Source: Ustilaginoidea virens
Taxonomy: Eukaryota > Ascomycota > Sordariomycetes > Hypocreales > Clavicipitaceae
Direction of reading: 5' to 3'
Assembly (NCBI RefSeq): GCF_000687475.1
Contig: NC_057319.1
Coordinates: 2,711,001-2,775,000, forward strand
DNA length: 64,000 nt
A model generated the notes under the pieces. It worked only from the letters and a program-made list of their open reading frames with translations, was not told the origin of the DNA and did no database searches. Numbering within the stretch: position 1 is the stretch's first letter; every line of letters starts with the position of its first letter. Shown here one piece after another: positions 22,889-35,137 of the stretch. The position numbers and the translations under genes are program-made.

Positions 22889-24322
22889 TCACCCTCGCCC
22901 GGCCACCAACATCCCATCCTCTGGCAATCTGCTCCACCTGCTCTTGTACACGCGCCCATTCTTAAACACCCCCAAGACCGTCTTCTCCGGCTCGCTCAAC
23001 ACAGTCACGTCTTCCAACGGGTTCCTGCCGAGTATCAGCAGGTCCGCGGCAAACCCCTCCCTCACCTGCCCCAGGAACTTGTCCTGTCGCAGCAGCCTCG
23101 CAGCGTTGACCGTTGCCCCCTGCAGGACCGCCACGTTGCCGAGTGCTCTTGCGCGGATGCGAAATTCGTTGCTCTGCTCCTCATGCAAGGGTCCTAAAAG
23201 ATCGGATCCGTGGCAGATGGCGACACCTGCTTCGTGAGCCGTGCGGAGCGACTCGAGCCCTCTCTTCAGCACCTCCTCGTTCTTCGCGCGGTTTGCCGGC
23301 GGTAGGAATCCGGCGTACTTGCCAGATCCCAGGGCCTCGTACGTGACGAGCGTGGGGGTGAGCCAGACTCCCCGGCTCGCCAAGTGCCGAGCGGTATCAC
23401 GGTCGATGAAGTTGCCGTGCTCGATGCCCTTGACCCCGTTGTCTACGGCGTGGCGAATCGCCTTGGGGGTGTATGCGTGAGCCGTGACGTAGCTGCCGTA
23501 CGTGTCGGCCACTTCGACTATGGCCCGGATCTCGGCTGCTGTGAACTGGGTGCTCTCGAGCTTGTCGGTGGGGGAGGCGATGCCGCCGCCCGCCATGATC
23601 TTGATAAAGTCTGCCCCCGTGCGGAATTGCTCCCTGGCGGCCTGGATACAGCCAGGTACGCCGTCAACTACCTTTGACAAGATGGTGTCCCCACCGCAGC
23701 ACCGTTGTGTGTCGTGGCTGTCTCTGATGTCACCGTGTCCGCCCGTCTGTGACAAAGCCTTGTTCGCAATCACGACCCGGGGCCCGGGAAACACGTCATC
23801 CTCAATGGCTTCCTTCAGGGCCAACGTTGCGCCGCCCACATCGCGCACCGACGTGAATCCCCGGTCGAGAATCTGCTTGCAGAGGAACGGTTGTCGAAAG
23901 TAGGATGCGGCTGGGTCGGAAGCCGACAAGGCTCCGCTCAGGCTCGGGTTGCCGGCGACTGAGCTAAGATGCACGTGGCAGTCGATCAGGCCGGGACAGA
24001 CGTATCTGCCTTCCAAGTCCAGGACAAAGTCTTGAGAACCCGCCGCGATTTCGTCGGCGATTGCTTCGACGAGCCCGCCCGAGAGCTTGACGTCCTGGTT
24101 CCGGTGCACTGAGCCGCTGCCTGGGTCGACAATGTTTGCATTCCTGAGTACCCACGTCCACTGGGGGCCCTTTTTCCACGGCTTGGTCAGTCTCTCCGGA
24201 ACGGTCCCGACTCTGGTGGTGTCGCTATCGGCAATCCTTGCCACGGAGCCAGACTGTGATGTTGACGGTGCGGGAGCTGGCGTCGAAGCCGAGACGGCTG
24301 ACTGTACCTTCCGAACGGTCAT
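22889..24322 (-). CDS. metal-dependent amidohydrolase, prolidase/ochratoxinase-like
   Basis: Member of the amidohydrolase superfamily (imidazolonepropionase/prolidase-like), single exon, 477 residues. Metal-binding residues are visible in order: HxH in CPGLIDCHVHLS (about 115), the carboxylated Lys in FIKIMAGGGIASP (about 237), His in YVTAHAYTP (about 280), His in GIEHGNF (about 300) and Asp in ICHGSD (about 372). This order and length match fungal Xaa-Pro-type amidohydrolases, including the Aspergillus ochratoxin-hydrolysing enzyme (about 480 residues). The N-terminal 55 residues are Ser/Ala-rich without an obvious secretion signal, which differs from a secreted enzyme. The natural substrate cannot be read from sequence, and ochratoxin activity is only one possibility. 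All metal ligands are intact. Confidence 0.8.
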   Translation of the reverse strand: MTVRKVQSAVSASTPAPAPSTSQSGSVARIADSDTTRVGTVPERLTKPWKKGPQWTWVLRNANIVDPGSGSVHRNQDVKLSGGLVEAIADEIAAGSQDFVLDLEGRYVCPGLIDCHVHLSSVAGNPSLSGALSASDPAASYFRQPFLCKQILDRGFTSVRDVGGATLALKEAIEDDVFPGPRVVIANKALSQTGGHGDIRDSHDTQRCCGGDTILSKVVDGVPGCIQAAREQFRTGADFIKIMAGGGIASPTDKLESTQFTAAEIRAIVEVADTYGSYVTAHAYTPKAIRHAVDNGVKGIEHGNFIDRDTARHLASRGVWLTPTLVTYEALGSGKYAGFLPPANRAKNEEVLKRGLESLRTAHEAGVAICHGSDLLGPLHEEQSNEFRIRARALGNVAVLQGATVNAARLLRQDKFLGQVREGFAADLLILGRNPLEDVTVLSEPEKTVLGVFKNGRVYKSRWSRLPEDGMLVAGRG

Positions 24323-24937
24323 GATGGCAGATCAGAAATGAGGTAAGCCTCCTTCATGTCCTTAACCGGTCGCGCGCTGGGTTGACGGAGAAAGGGGAAA
24401 GGTGGCGCTGGTGGTGGTGGGTGGTTGCAAGCTTTTTTATTAAAGTTGGAGAGGCCAGTCTATGGCTCAGCTGAGGCTTTTTTGTTAGAGGCGAGCGGGG
24501 TTGATCATTGATGTTGACTGCTTGGCCTGCCTGTCTCAAGTCCTGACTGACAGGGTTTGATACCTCCCTCCTGCCAGCATGCATGCATGATTCGACATGG
24601 TAGCGCCTATGATGCCTTCCATCATGCAAATTTGACTGATCATCTAGCAGGTCGGCACCGTCGGCGCTTCATGAAGAGAATGGGAGCCCCCCGAGCTGAT
24701 TGAACAACGGCGTGATGCAAGCCACGTGCATCCGCGGGTCTGTCAACCCAGCTTTATGACCTGGTCCATCACGACGTGAATTCGTTGCTGAAACGCAATA
24801 TCCTTAAAACTCCGCATTGCGCCCACTCTCCAGATACTCAGGGCCATCCCTTTTTTTTTTCATGCTCCCACGTTTCCCCGCTCTGGCAAAGATCTTTCAT
24901 CGTCCGTTGCGCGGTGGTGCTGGTGTTTCCAGGTCGT
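24323..24937. other. gap between amidohydrolase start and ELP3 stop
   Basis: About 615 bp between two minus-strand genes. No gene or striking repeat seen. Confidence 0.6.
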
Positions 24938-26768
24938 TCATTGCTCGCTGCGCTCGTCTCTCCCATCCAGCCACTTGCTCATATAAGGACCATCCAGCCA
25001 GTACCCCAGCTTCTTGTAATAGCTTCGAACGCCGACGCCGGAGATGACGCTGATCTTGTCGCTGCCATGCTCCTGGCGGGCGATCCGCTCGGCCTCCTCC
25101 ATCAGCAGGGTGCCGAACCCCTGGTGCTGAAACTTTCTGGGGTCGCGCGCATGCACCGGCACGGCCGTGCCGTACACGTGAAGCTCTCTGACCATGCTGG
25201 TGGGCTGGCCCGTGAGTTCCTCCCGGTACGTGTATTTTTCCGTGCACTTTCGCAGGCGCAGCAGGGCAACGAGGATGTCCTGCTTGGGGTCCTCGTAGGC
25301 AAGGAACGTCTCCCAGCCGCCGTTGGCCGCGTAATCCCTCCGCACCAGCTCGATCTGGTTCGGCCGAATCTTGTTCTTGACCTCGTTGACGCCAACCTCC
25401 CGAGTCCGCACGTCGCGGCACGTCGTGCCAAAGTCCTTCATCCTGGCCAGAGCGAGCTCTCGCAGGTTGCCGTTCTCGACGCCAGACGTCACAAGAGGCA
25501 TCGGAATGTCCCGCTGCACGCGGTAGATTCGCGTCCACGGGGGGATGAGGGCCAGTATTCTCGCGACAAGGTCGATCAAGCCGTTGGGCGTGTAGTTTTG
25601 GTACCGCCCCGTGCGCCACAGCTCGTACAAGCCGGTGCCTCGAATCACCAGGGTAGGGTAGATCTTGAGCCCGTCCGTCCGGAAGGCAGGGTTCTCAAAG
25701 TACTCGCGGAACTGGTCCATGTCACGCTCCATGCCTACGTTGGGCAGATCCGGCATCATGTGGCTGACCACCTTGAAACCCGCATCCTTGGCCAAGCAAA
25801 AGGTCTCCGCCACGGCCGCCACGGTGTGTCCGCGGTTGGTGTCTCGCGCGACGTCCTCGTACAGAGACTGGACGCCAATCTCCAACCGCGTGCATCCGTA
25901 TCGCAGCATGTCCGTCAGGTGCGGTTGAAGGCAGTAGTCTGGCCGAGTCTCGATGGTGATGCCGACGCACTTCACGTTGCTCATCTCGCCTGCTTCCACG
26001 GCCTCGTCCACCTTGGACGTTTGGTAGCCGCTCAAGGCGTTGTGCAGTTGCGAGATGAAGTCGTCTCGGTACGACTCGGCCAGGGACATGAAGGTTCCGC
26101 CCATGATGATGTATTCCACCTTGTCCACCGAGTGACCCAGCGACTTGAGCTGGTCCACACGTCCCCTTGCTTGCTCAAAGGGATCGTATCTGGCGCGGAT
26201 GGCTCTCATCGACGTCGGCTCGTAGCCAGTATACGACTGTGTGCTGTATTCAAAGTCGGAATCGGGCCCGCCGGGGCAGTAGACGCAAATGTTGCCGGTG
26301 TAGGCAATGTGCGGGCATCTATGCGGCTTGCACATGACGGCAACAACCGCGATGCCGGACGAGGTACCTACGAAGACGTTCAGCCATTGAGTTTCTGTTC
26401 CCTTGTAGATGGAAAAAACAAAATAAAAAATAAAAAAAAAAATCATGCTTGGGGGGTTGTCGCGTACGGATCGGCTTCGCGATGAGCTTTGGCAGTATGT
26501 ACTTTTTGTAGTGTTCCGGGATGGCGGCGATGATGGCCGTCAGCGGGGGAATGTTGGTGAGCTTGTGCTTTTTGGCCAGCTTGGAACGCAGCGAGTTTAG
26601 GTTGATGTCTCTGGCGGGTTTGCCGTCCTTGACAGCCTCGTGATCCTCGATCAAGGCGCTGGCGACGTCGGCGCAGCATCGCAAGAAGCGCTCGCTCTCC
26701 GGAGCCATGTCGGCGCCCTTTTTCTTTGGTGCCGCCATTGCTGGGACGGTCATTGTCGCGGTCGCCAT
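24938..26768 (-). CDS. elp3: Elongator complex catalytic subunit Elp3
   Basis: Radical-SAM/acetyltransferase subunit of Elongator, which modifies wobble uridines of tRNAs (5-carbamoylmethyl type). Two exons, 26768-26468 and 26367-24938, join at the split Arg codon ([14 protein letters not shown]) to 576 residues. The iron-sulfur cluster Cys set [14 protein letters not shown] falls at about 118, 128 and 131. The radical-SAM barrel follows ([48 protein letters not shown]). A C-terminal GNAT acetyltransferase domain covers about 430-570 ([20 protein letters not shown]). The start at 26768 gives a short [10 protein letters not shown] lead; in-frame Met 11 residues downstream (MAAPKKKG) could be the real start. 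It diverges from the succinyl-CoA ligase gene. Sequence conservation is very high, so the assignment is secure. Confidence 0.95.
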
Positions 26769-27429
26769 GGCGCTCGGTCGGGATAGTCAATTGTTGTGTC
26801 GACGGAATTGATGGTTTCAAGTGTGAATTTGTCGTTGGCCAAGAGGTCGTCAACTGGCACTGGCACTGGCACTGGCACTGGCACTGGCACAGTGTGGGGC
26901 CAAATCAATGTCTCTTCCGGGTCACTGGAGTGCGTCTCAGTGTCTGGTAAAACTCCACGCTGATAGGGGTCAACAGGTACCTAGGTAGGTAGGAACCCAC
27001 TGTAGGCTGCACCAGTGCACAGTGCACAAAAAAATTGCTGCCAGAGACCAGACGCCATGTGGGGTCTGGTCAACTTTTCCCTGTGAGCCCCACTGAAGAA
27101 CCAGCACGAGACAGCCCCGGCCTCTGCTACATCAGGTCAACTAACTGTCTGGTACTGTACATATGTATCAAAGACAGGCACCGCCATCGTGGGCGCCGTT
27201 CCCGGAAAAAGACAACTACCGTTTGCCCGGGAGCACCCGATCATCCCTAAAGCTTCTCGTCCTGATTCTCCAGCCGGCCCTTCTTTTCGTCTCCCCCAGC
27301 AGCCAGCAGCAGGTCATTCCTCCCCCCCTTGGTCTCTCCATCCCATTGCCTCTGGCCAAGCCTTGCGGCGGCAGCGCTCCCAAAAGTCTTTCATCTTTCC
27401 TCTTCCTCTTCCCCCTTCCGAGTCTCGCC
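26769..27429. promoter_or_regulatory. divergent promoter region of ELP3 and LSC1
   Basis: 660 bp shared by two divergent housekeeping genes. It contains a 6-bp repeat (TGGCAC)n at 26852-26889 and one TACCTAGGTA palindrome at 26979-26988 followed by GGTAGG. The 100 bp before LSC1 are CT-rich, as expected for a fungal promoter. No defined transcription factor site is claimed. Confidence 0.55.
26852..26889. repeat. TGGCAC hexamer repeat in ELP3 upstream region
   Basis: About six direct copies of TGGCAC starting 84 bp upstream of the ELP3 ATG. Confidence 0.9.
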
Positions 27430-28751
<1,322 letters not shown>

Positions 28752-29560
28752 GCTGTAATACTTTGTACAATGACTCTGTTGCGGGGGAATGACTGTTAAA
28801 ACTGGATCTACGAGGCATGCATGTTAGATAAAGTGTCCGAGGCGGTCTGCTTACATTTTTTTTTTTTGCAATCGCACGTAAATGATAGAACAGGTCTCGA
28901 AGGGCCAGTAGTGAATTCATTTTTAAAAAGACCCAACCCAAAAAAAAAAAAAAAAAAGGAAAAAGAAAAAAAGAAACAAAACTTCATCAATGTTGCGTAT
29001 CTGACATACTCGGCACCAGACAGCTTTCTGGTCCCTTGCAGGAATGGGCTTATTATATGCTTGTATGAAGGGCATGTTAAAACCCTGCGAATTTCATGCA
29101 ATTTTGAGAGCGGAACAGAGCTTTCGTGAATACAATGCTGTTCACACAAGGTTCCCTGAACATGAAGTGAAGAGAGGAAAAAGGGAGATTATATACCCGG
29201 GTGCGAATTGCGCGAAGTCATCGGCACATCTCCCACCAGCACAGACCGAGTTGGTCTCTCAGACGTCATCCTTTCCCAGACTAGATGTGGTTTCAAAAGG
29301 ACGCTGGGTTACCGCTCGCAAACCCGGGAACAGAAACAAGTGAAAAAAAAAAAAAAAAAAAAAAGGATCAAGATTAAAAGAACAAGAGAAAAGGCAAATG
29401 ACAGTAAAGGAAATAATAGCCTTTATTCGGAACGACAAACTCCCCTTCCCATGCAGTGATACGTTTCCTATGTTCGTGAATGCTGTAATCCCATGGCTCA
29501 TATTTATCGTGGCACGTCAACATTGCCTCTAGTGACGTTGTTGCAGAGATGTTGAGACAA
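28752..29560. other. convergent 3' gap between LSC1 and UBC1
   Basis: About 800 bp with A tracts near 28940-28960 and 29341-29364. No gene seen; frames here are Lys-rich artefacts. Confidence 0.6.
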
Positions 29561-30448
29561 TCATTGTTCTCCGAGCAGTCGCGCGGTAACGTCGCCCATA
29601 TAGGCTTCTTCTAGTTCATAGTCTCGTCCATTATTGCGATCGATACCCACAAAAATGAAGGCGTCTACAACTGCATCAGTATCGAAACCCATGTTGACGA
29701 AACGGTCGACCAGGTCCTTGTTGTATCCCTTGTACCTTAGTCGACGTTGTGTCAGTGAAACGCATGACCAAGACAGTCCGGTGATGGGACCATGGCTCAC
29801 CTGTCTCCGCTACTAGCCTTTGGAGCATCCGTATTCCTGAATTTGCTCAGGTCTAGATTCTGTCTCACAGCGCCGGCATATTTTATGGCCCACTCATGGG
29901 CGACACGGGCAAACTGTTCAGGTTCGTCCAAGAGCATCTTGGCAACTTCGGCGTCTTGGGGGTCTCTGGGGTTGGGCGCTTCGAGGAGCATGCGGATTGA
30001 AAGCAGGGCAGTCTTTATAGTTTGGACGGGTGACCAGCCAGTGCTAAGCGTATCAAGGCAAATGGCTCCCTAGAAGACGGGGCGTTAGCGCGCTATCCAA
30101 TTCGGCGGGGGATTTGATGATTGCGATGACAAGGTAGGAATAAGCCAAGATGGTCGAACGAGAGGGACTCTCTGGCAGCCATGTGAGACGTACAGTTTGA
30201 CTGCTGACGTTGGGGTGCCAGATCTTGGTGTCAAATTTCATGGTCGGTGATTTGAACGGGTAACTGTCGGGGATTTGGATATCGATGGTGAAAGAGCCAC
30301 CAGCATACGGGGTATCTGGAGGACCGGGAACGGTACCCTTGAGATGGTTCAGACTGTGACCATCGGCTGACGTGGCGAAAACTCCAGAATCGTCCCGGTC
30401 TGCCTGGATATCTATAAGCTCTTTGGCTATACGGCGCTCTCTGGACAT
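29561..30448 (-). CDS. ubc1: ubiquitin-conjugating enzyme E2 with C-terminal UBA domain (Ubc1/UBE2K type)
   Basis: Class II E2 that extends Lys48-linked ubiquitin chains. Three exons (30448-30194, 30069-29801, 29735-29561) join in frame to 232 residues. The E2 core begins MSRERRIAKELIDI and contains the HPN motif (KIWHPNVSSQT). The active Cys sits at the exon junction product GAICLD (about 88), followed by TGWSPVQTIKTALLSIRMLL. The core ends near residue 150 (EWAIKYAGA). A short linker leads to a UBA domain at about 185-232 (NKDLVDRFVNMGFDTDAVVDAFIFVGIDRN). Length and order match yeast Ubc1 (215 residues) and UBE2K. It converges on LSC1. Confidence 0.93.
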
Positions 30449-31666
30449 TGTGGCGGCGCCTGGCGACTACTGTTGCTGGTGGAGGACGTCGGTGATGAGG
30501 CAAATAGGGTCGGCTGATTCTTAATGTTGTTTCCTTCGTCAAGGGATTATATCGGAGCCGTGCTATTTCATGGGTTGGGAAGGGAAAGGGCCTGGGCGTC
30601 TGTCTAGTGGGGAAGAAGGGGGGGAAGGGCAGGAGGAAAGAAGTGAAGTTTGCTGGTCTGTACGGAGTATGAGCTTTGGGGTAATACAACGCTCGAGCTG
30701 CTTGTCCAGAGTCGAGAGGCAAGGGCATGGAAGTTGGCACCTGCCTGCGCTGCGGGGGTGGCAATCAAAGGTGGACAGGTGGAACCGTGGACGCCATTGG
30801 CCGTGAAAAGTGGTCGTGAAAAGTGGCTGAGAGCAAGGCGGTGTTCTTGGTGGACGGCTGGGTGTAGGAAGGTACCTAGGTACATGAGGATTTCCTCCCT
30901 GCAGACTGCAGACGGCGGAACCGAACGGGTCGACATGCATGGACCGAGGCCAGGAACTGGCCATAAAAGACTTGGGGCGGGCGCGTTGACGTCTCCTAAT
31001 CGATGGAGGCCTTGAATTTGATCATACATTTGTACTCCGTACCAGGGCTTGGGTGACAGGCTAAGTGCAGGTGGCTATTCGCTTAGCCGCTGACGGGTAA
31101 CGGATACCTGCATTCAATGTTGTTTTCCAGCTTGTCCGAGGTAGGGAGTGAGCAGGTAATTAATTGCCCAACCAGTCCAGCACAGCCTGGGGCATTGTGA
31201 CGGCATCAAGGCAAGAAGGAGTGTTTTTTTTTTTTTTTTTTGAGCATTTTTGTAATCTTACTTGTAGACTTGATAGCTCGAGCTGAGTCCAGAGCCCTGC
31301 CTTGGCTTTACAGCTGGTTTCTCGTTTCCCAGTCGGCTGCGCCACAGGCACGAGTGTGGCAAGAGTTTGCCTACCAGTACGTACTAGACCAGGTGAGCCA
31401 CAAGCCACACGTGATGTATGAGCAGCATCCCACGTGACCCGGCCTCGGAAGCTTCGTGTTTCCCTGGCGCCTGATTGCAAGTGGCACGCAATGCCGCATC
31501 CACTTCTCAAGGTCGCCCTCCCCTCGAGTCTGTTGTCTGTCTCATCATCACCATTCATCAAGCTTTTATCCGCTGTCTGCGCCCGTGACAAAGCTTCACC
31601 GAGCCGTCCGTAACTACGAGCCGTCCGTATACTGTCTAGCAGGCCGCTCAGACCTAGATTACCGGG
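30449..31666. other. divergent gap between UBC1 and RPT2
   Basis: 1.2 kb with upstream regions of both genes. It contains TACGGAGTA at 30661, TACTCCGTA at 31033 and TACCTAGGTA at 30873. A T run of about 18 lies near 31224-31241. No gene seen. Confidence 0.55.
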
Positions 31667-33278
31667 ATGGTGAGCTTTATCAAGTCCTTGACGGCCTTAA
31701 AGGGGCGCGCGCTGACACACGTTCTGCAACGATAGGGTCAAGGGCAATCTGGCATGGGAGGCGGTGATGGCCGTGATGACAAGGACAAGAAGGTGAAGAA
31801 ACCCTCTCCTTCTCCGATGACGACACCCACTGAACCTGACGTTCGTTGCAGAAGGACAAGCCCAAGTACGAGCCGCCGCCGAGGCCTACCACGCGCGTCG
31901 GTCGAAAGAAGAGAAAGGCCGGGGGCACCAGCGCTGCTGCCAAGCTACCGGCCGTCTATCCTACCAGTAGATGCAAACTCCGTCTTCTACGAATGCAGAG
32001 AATCCACGATCACCTGCTTCTAGAAGAGGAATATGTTGAAAACCAGGAGCGCTTGCGCAAAGCCAAAGCAGCCAAGGAGGGCGCGGCGACTGGACCCGAC
32101 GCCGACGTGGACAGGTTAGCCGATGAGCGGGGGCGTGTCGACGATATGCGGGGAAGCCCGATGGGCGTGGGGACGCTGGAGGAGCTCATCGACGATGACC
32201 ACGCCATCGTCAGTAGCACAACTGGTCCCGAGTACTACGTCAGTATCATGAGCTTCGTCGACAAGGATCTCCTGGAGCCCGGCGCCAGCGTACTACTTCA
32301 CCATAAGAGCGTTAGCATCGTTGGCGTCCTGACAGACGATACTGATCCCATTGTCAGCGTGATGAAGCTTGACAAGGCACCCACCGAATCGTACGCAGAC
32401 ATTGGTGGCCTGGAGTCGCAAATCCAGGAAGTCAGGGAATCCGTTGAGCTGCCATTACTCCACCCTGAACTGTACGAGGAAATGGGCATCAAGCCCCCCA
32501 AGGGTGTCATTCTCTACGGGGCTCCAGGAACTGGCAAGACTTTGCTCGCCAAGGCCGTTGCGAATCAGACATCGGCCACGTTTTTGCGAATTGTGGGCAG
32601 CGAACTGATTCAGAAATACCTGGGTGACGGGCCACGTCTTGTGCGACAGCTGTTTCAGGTTGGTCTCGCCCTGTTTCTCCGCCGTCCTTTTTTTTTTTTT
32701 ACTTGATCTTATTATCATCGTTCATTTTCTTGGTTGCATGATTTATGTAAGCTGACGCTCCTAACTCTCAGGTTGCGGGAGAGAATGCGCCCTCGATTGT
32801 CTTTATTGACGAAATCGATGCTATTGGTACGAAACGCTACGACTCCACATCTGGAGGTGAGAGAGAAGTTCAGCGAACCATGCTGGAGCTCTTGAACCAG
32901 CTGGACGGTTTCGATGACCGCGGCGACGTCAAGGTCATCATGGCAACCAACAAGATTGACACCTTGGATCCGGCCCTCATCCGACCCGGCCGTATCGATC
33001 GCAAGATCTTGTTTGAGAACCCGGACCAAAACACGAAGAAGAAGATCTTCACCCTGCACACGTCCAAGATGAGCTTGAACGACGACGTGGATCTGGAAGA
33101 GTTCATTTCACAAAAGGACGACCTGTCCGGTGCGGATATCAAGGCCATATGCTCGGAAGCTGGCATGATGGCCCTGCGGGAGCGGCGCATGCGTGTGCAA
33201 ATGGCGGATTTCCGGTCCGCCAGAGAGCGTGTCCTGCGCACCAAGCAGGAGGGTGAGCCCGAGGGCCTGTATTTGTAG
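31667..33278 (+). CDS. rpt2: 26S proteasome regulatory ATPase Rpt2
   Basis: AAA ATPase of the proteasome base that gates and feeds the 20S core. Four coding exons: 31667-31669, 31736-31792, 31852-32658, 32772-33278; they join in frame to 457 residues. The first coding exon is just the ATG, after which GGT CAA GGG follows, giving [13 protein letters not shown]. That is the N-myristoylation type Gly-2 start typical of Rpt2, which supports the model. Then come the basic region ([11 protein letters not shown]), coiled coil ([18 protein letters not shown]), OB domain and AAA domain. Walker A is GAPGTGKT (about 243), Walker B FIDEID (about 300), with RPGRIDR downstream. The C-terminus GLYL fits the HbYX-type tail that docks into the alpha ring. 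The convergent neighbour is the promethin-like gene. Confidence 0.95.
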
Positions 33279-33613
33279 TGTACTGACTTGACTGGTGTTG
33301 TCAAGAGTTTGAAGGGTCGCGCTGGGCGGAGGTGGCACGGAGAGGACGTTGACTGCTTGCTGGCATTTGCTTGTCATCCGGGCTTCCCGTTGTTTGCTCA
33401 CGGGCATGCGGCAAGTGTACCACGGTTGATGGATGTTTGCGGATTTCAACGATTTGCTGCTGGTGGTGGCGGGAAGCGCGGGGAATAACGACACTGGGAG
33501 CTTTCGCTGCAGGCACAAGAACGTAATATGCTACACCGCAGTACTCCGTACAGGCCAAGAGTACTCCGTAAATGAATCCGTGTTTCCCGAGCCGGGGTCT
33601 CGTCCCCGGCGTC
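33279..33613. other. short convergent 3' gap with two TACTCCGTA motifs
   Basis: 335 bp between RPT2 and the promethin-like gene. Two direct copies of TACTCCGTA lie at 33542 and 33562, 20 bp apart. No gene seen. Confidence 0.65.
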
Positions 33614-34327
33614 CTACTCGGCAGTTTGTTTGTCAACTACGCTTCCATCCAAGCCGTTCTCGTCCTTGACAAAGTTGACTTGCTTCCCGCCAGCCTTGAC
33701 CTGCACATCCGCGTCGGCACCAAACGGGGCATGGTGATACAGCCACCTTGCCACAACGAAGCCACCAACACACCAAGCCCACACGAGAACACCAATTGAC
33801 GCAGTTACCAACAGCGTGGGGACCAGGACAAGAAGCGCGACGCCCGTCCAGAACAGGGCAAATAGAATGGCGGCGCCGAGGGCGAAAACCAGGCAGCTGA
33901 CGGAGAAGCTCGCGAATAGAAGGACAGGGAACCCAGACAGCAGGGCTTGGGCGACGAGCAAGGACTGCGTGGCTGAAAGTTAGCCGGACTCGTCCCTGCG
34001 TGCAATACAACCCCCTTTTTTTTTTTCTTTTGCTTTTGCTTTTACTTTTTCCCTTTTTTTTTCCCCCATTTTTTTTTCCTTGTTTTCGTCTGCCCAAAGT
34101 CGGCATGTGAAACCCCGCCATGGCCAGCTGGGGGGGGAAAGGAGGAGTTGACTCACAAAGAGCACGGGTCGTGCTGCAGCAAAAGCCGAGATGTGGTCGT
34201 AGGCGTTTTGGCGAGACGATGGGGGAATGGCCCGGTCCAACGAGCGCTGGGCGTAGGAGTAGGCGGCCGAGGCTCGCTTGAAGCCGGGGGTGCTTCCGTT
34301 CCCATCGTGTTCCACCGCCGCGGGCAT
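33614..34327 (-). CDS. small promethin-like membrane protein
   Basis: Two exons, 34327-34157 and 33964-33614, join in frame at LFS-LLVAQALL to 173 residues. The soluble N-terminus (MPAAVEHDGNGSTPGFKR) is followed by SYAQRSLDRAIPPSSRQNAY and then a dense hydrophobic stretch at about 58-125 with several helices (VLLFASFSVSCLVFALGAA, LLVLVPTLLVTASIGVLVWA). A short polar tail ends it. The pattern of a short soluble part and two hairpin-like membrane segments resembles the promethin/LDAF1 family that works with seipin at lipid droplet sites in the ER. I rate this family call as probable, not certain. An alternative acceptor 8 nt earlier on the coding strand would shift the frame and is rejected for that reason. 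Confidence 0.6.
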
Positions 34328-34803
34328 TCTTGCGTGCGAGCGGGATTCCGATGTCGATGGGAGGGCAGGTTTTGAAGGTTGGAACGATGGCAGGTTTTGG
34401 GGGGGGGGGGGGTTTGGACGGATGCCGAGGGGACCCGGATGATTTGCAGTCTGATGCAACTTGAAATAATCAAAGTCAAGAGGCAAGGCCTGGTAGCTGA
34501 ACTGGTGGTCCCACGGGGCTTTATAAGGAAAAAGAGCAAAGGCACCAGAGGAGGAAAATAAAAAAGAAAGAAAGAAAGAAAGGAAAAAAGAAAAAAGAAA
34601 GCAAGCGGACGGCAACGGCTGAATGGGCAGCCGTGCGTGGTGAAAATAAAGTCATGACGCCAGAGAGGGCTAATGTCAAGCTTGCTTTTGGCTGCGCTGG
34701 CGGCTGCGCGACAGCTGCGGTGCGGTGCGGTGCGGGGCGGTGCAGCTGCGTGGCACGATTGAGGCAAGGTGGGCTGGGCAAGGTAGGCTGGGCAAGGTGG
34801 GGG

Positions 34804-34858
34804 TGGGAATGGTGGGGTGGGATTGGTGGGGTGGGATTGGTGGGGTGGGATTGGTGGG
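34804..34858. repeat. GGGTGGGATTGGTG minisatellite
   Basis: About four direct copies of a 14-15 bp G-rich unit without spacers. It is followed by a GCAGT pentamer repeat at 34873-34895. Confidence 0.85.
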
Positions 34859-35115
34859 CAAGGTTTGGGGATGCAGTGCAGTGCAGTGCAGTGCAAGTCT
34901 GCACGTGTGGATTCCGTGCTGTTCCCCGCCGCAGGACGGACGGCGACGGAGGACGGAGCACACGCACGGTGGGCAAACTAAGTACCTAAACCAGACCGAA
35001 ACTGCTTCAGACTTCAGCACCGGATGATGCCGTGGGTGCGGAGCAAAAGGCATGCATTGCATGACGTGCCGGGGTGGAGGGTGCATCTCCTGTCAGATCA
35101 GATCACAGATGCCTG

Positions 35116-35137
35116 GTACTCCGTACATGCGGAGTAC
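35116..35137. repeat. perfect 8-bp-arm hairpin built from the TACTCCGTA motif
   Basis: GTACTCCG, a 6-bp loop TACATG, and CGGAGTAC. The arms are exact inverted copies. Confidence 0.85.

Noticed and set aside
24776..26485. Plus-strand frame of 569 codons
   Set aside because: It is the complement of ELP3, whose protein is very highly conserved.
34804..34895. CRISPR-like tandem repeats
   Set aside because: Units are directly adjacent without unique spacers, and the genome is fungal; these are minisatellites.
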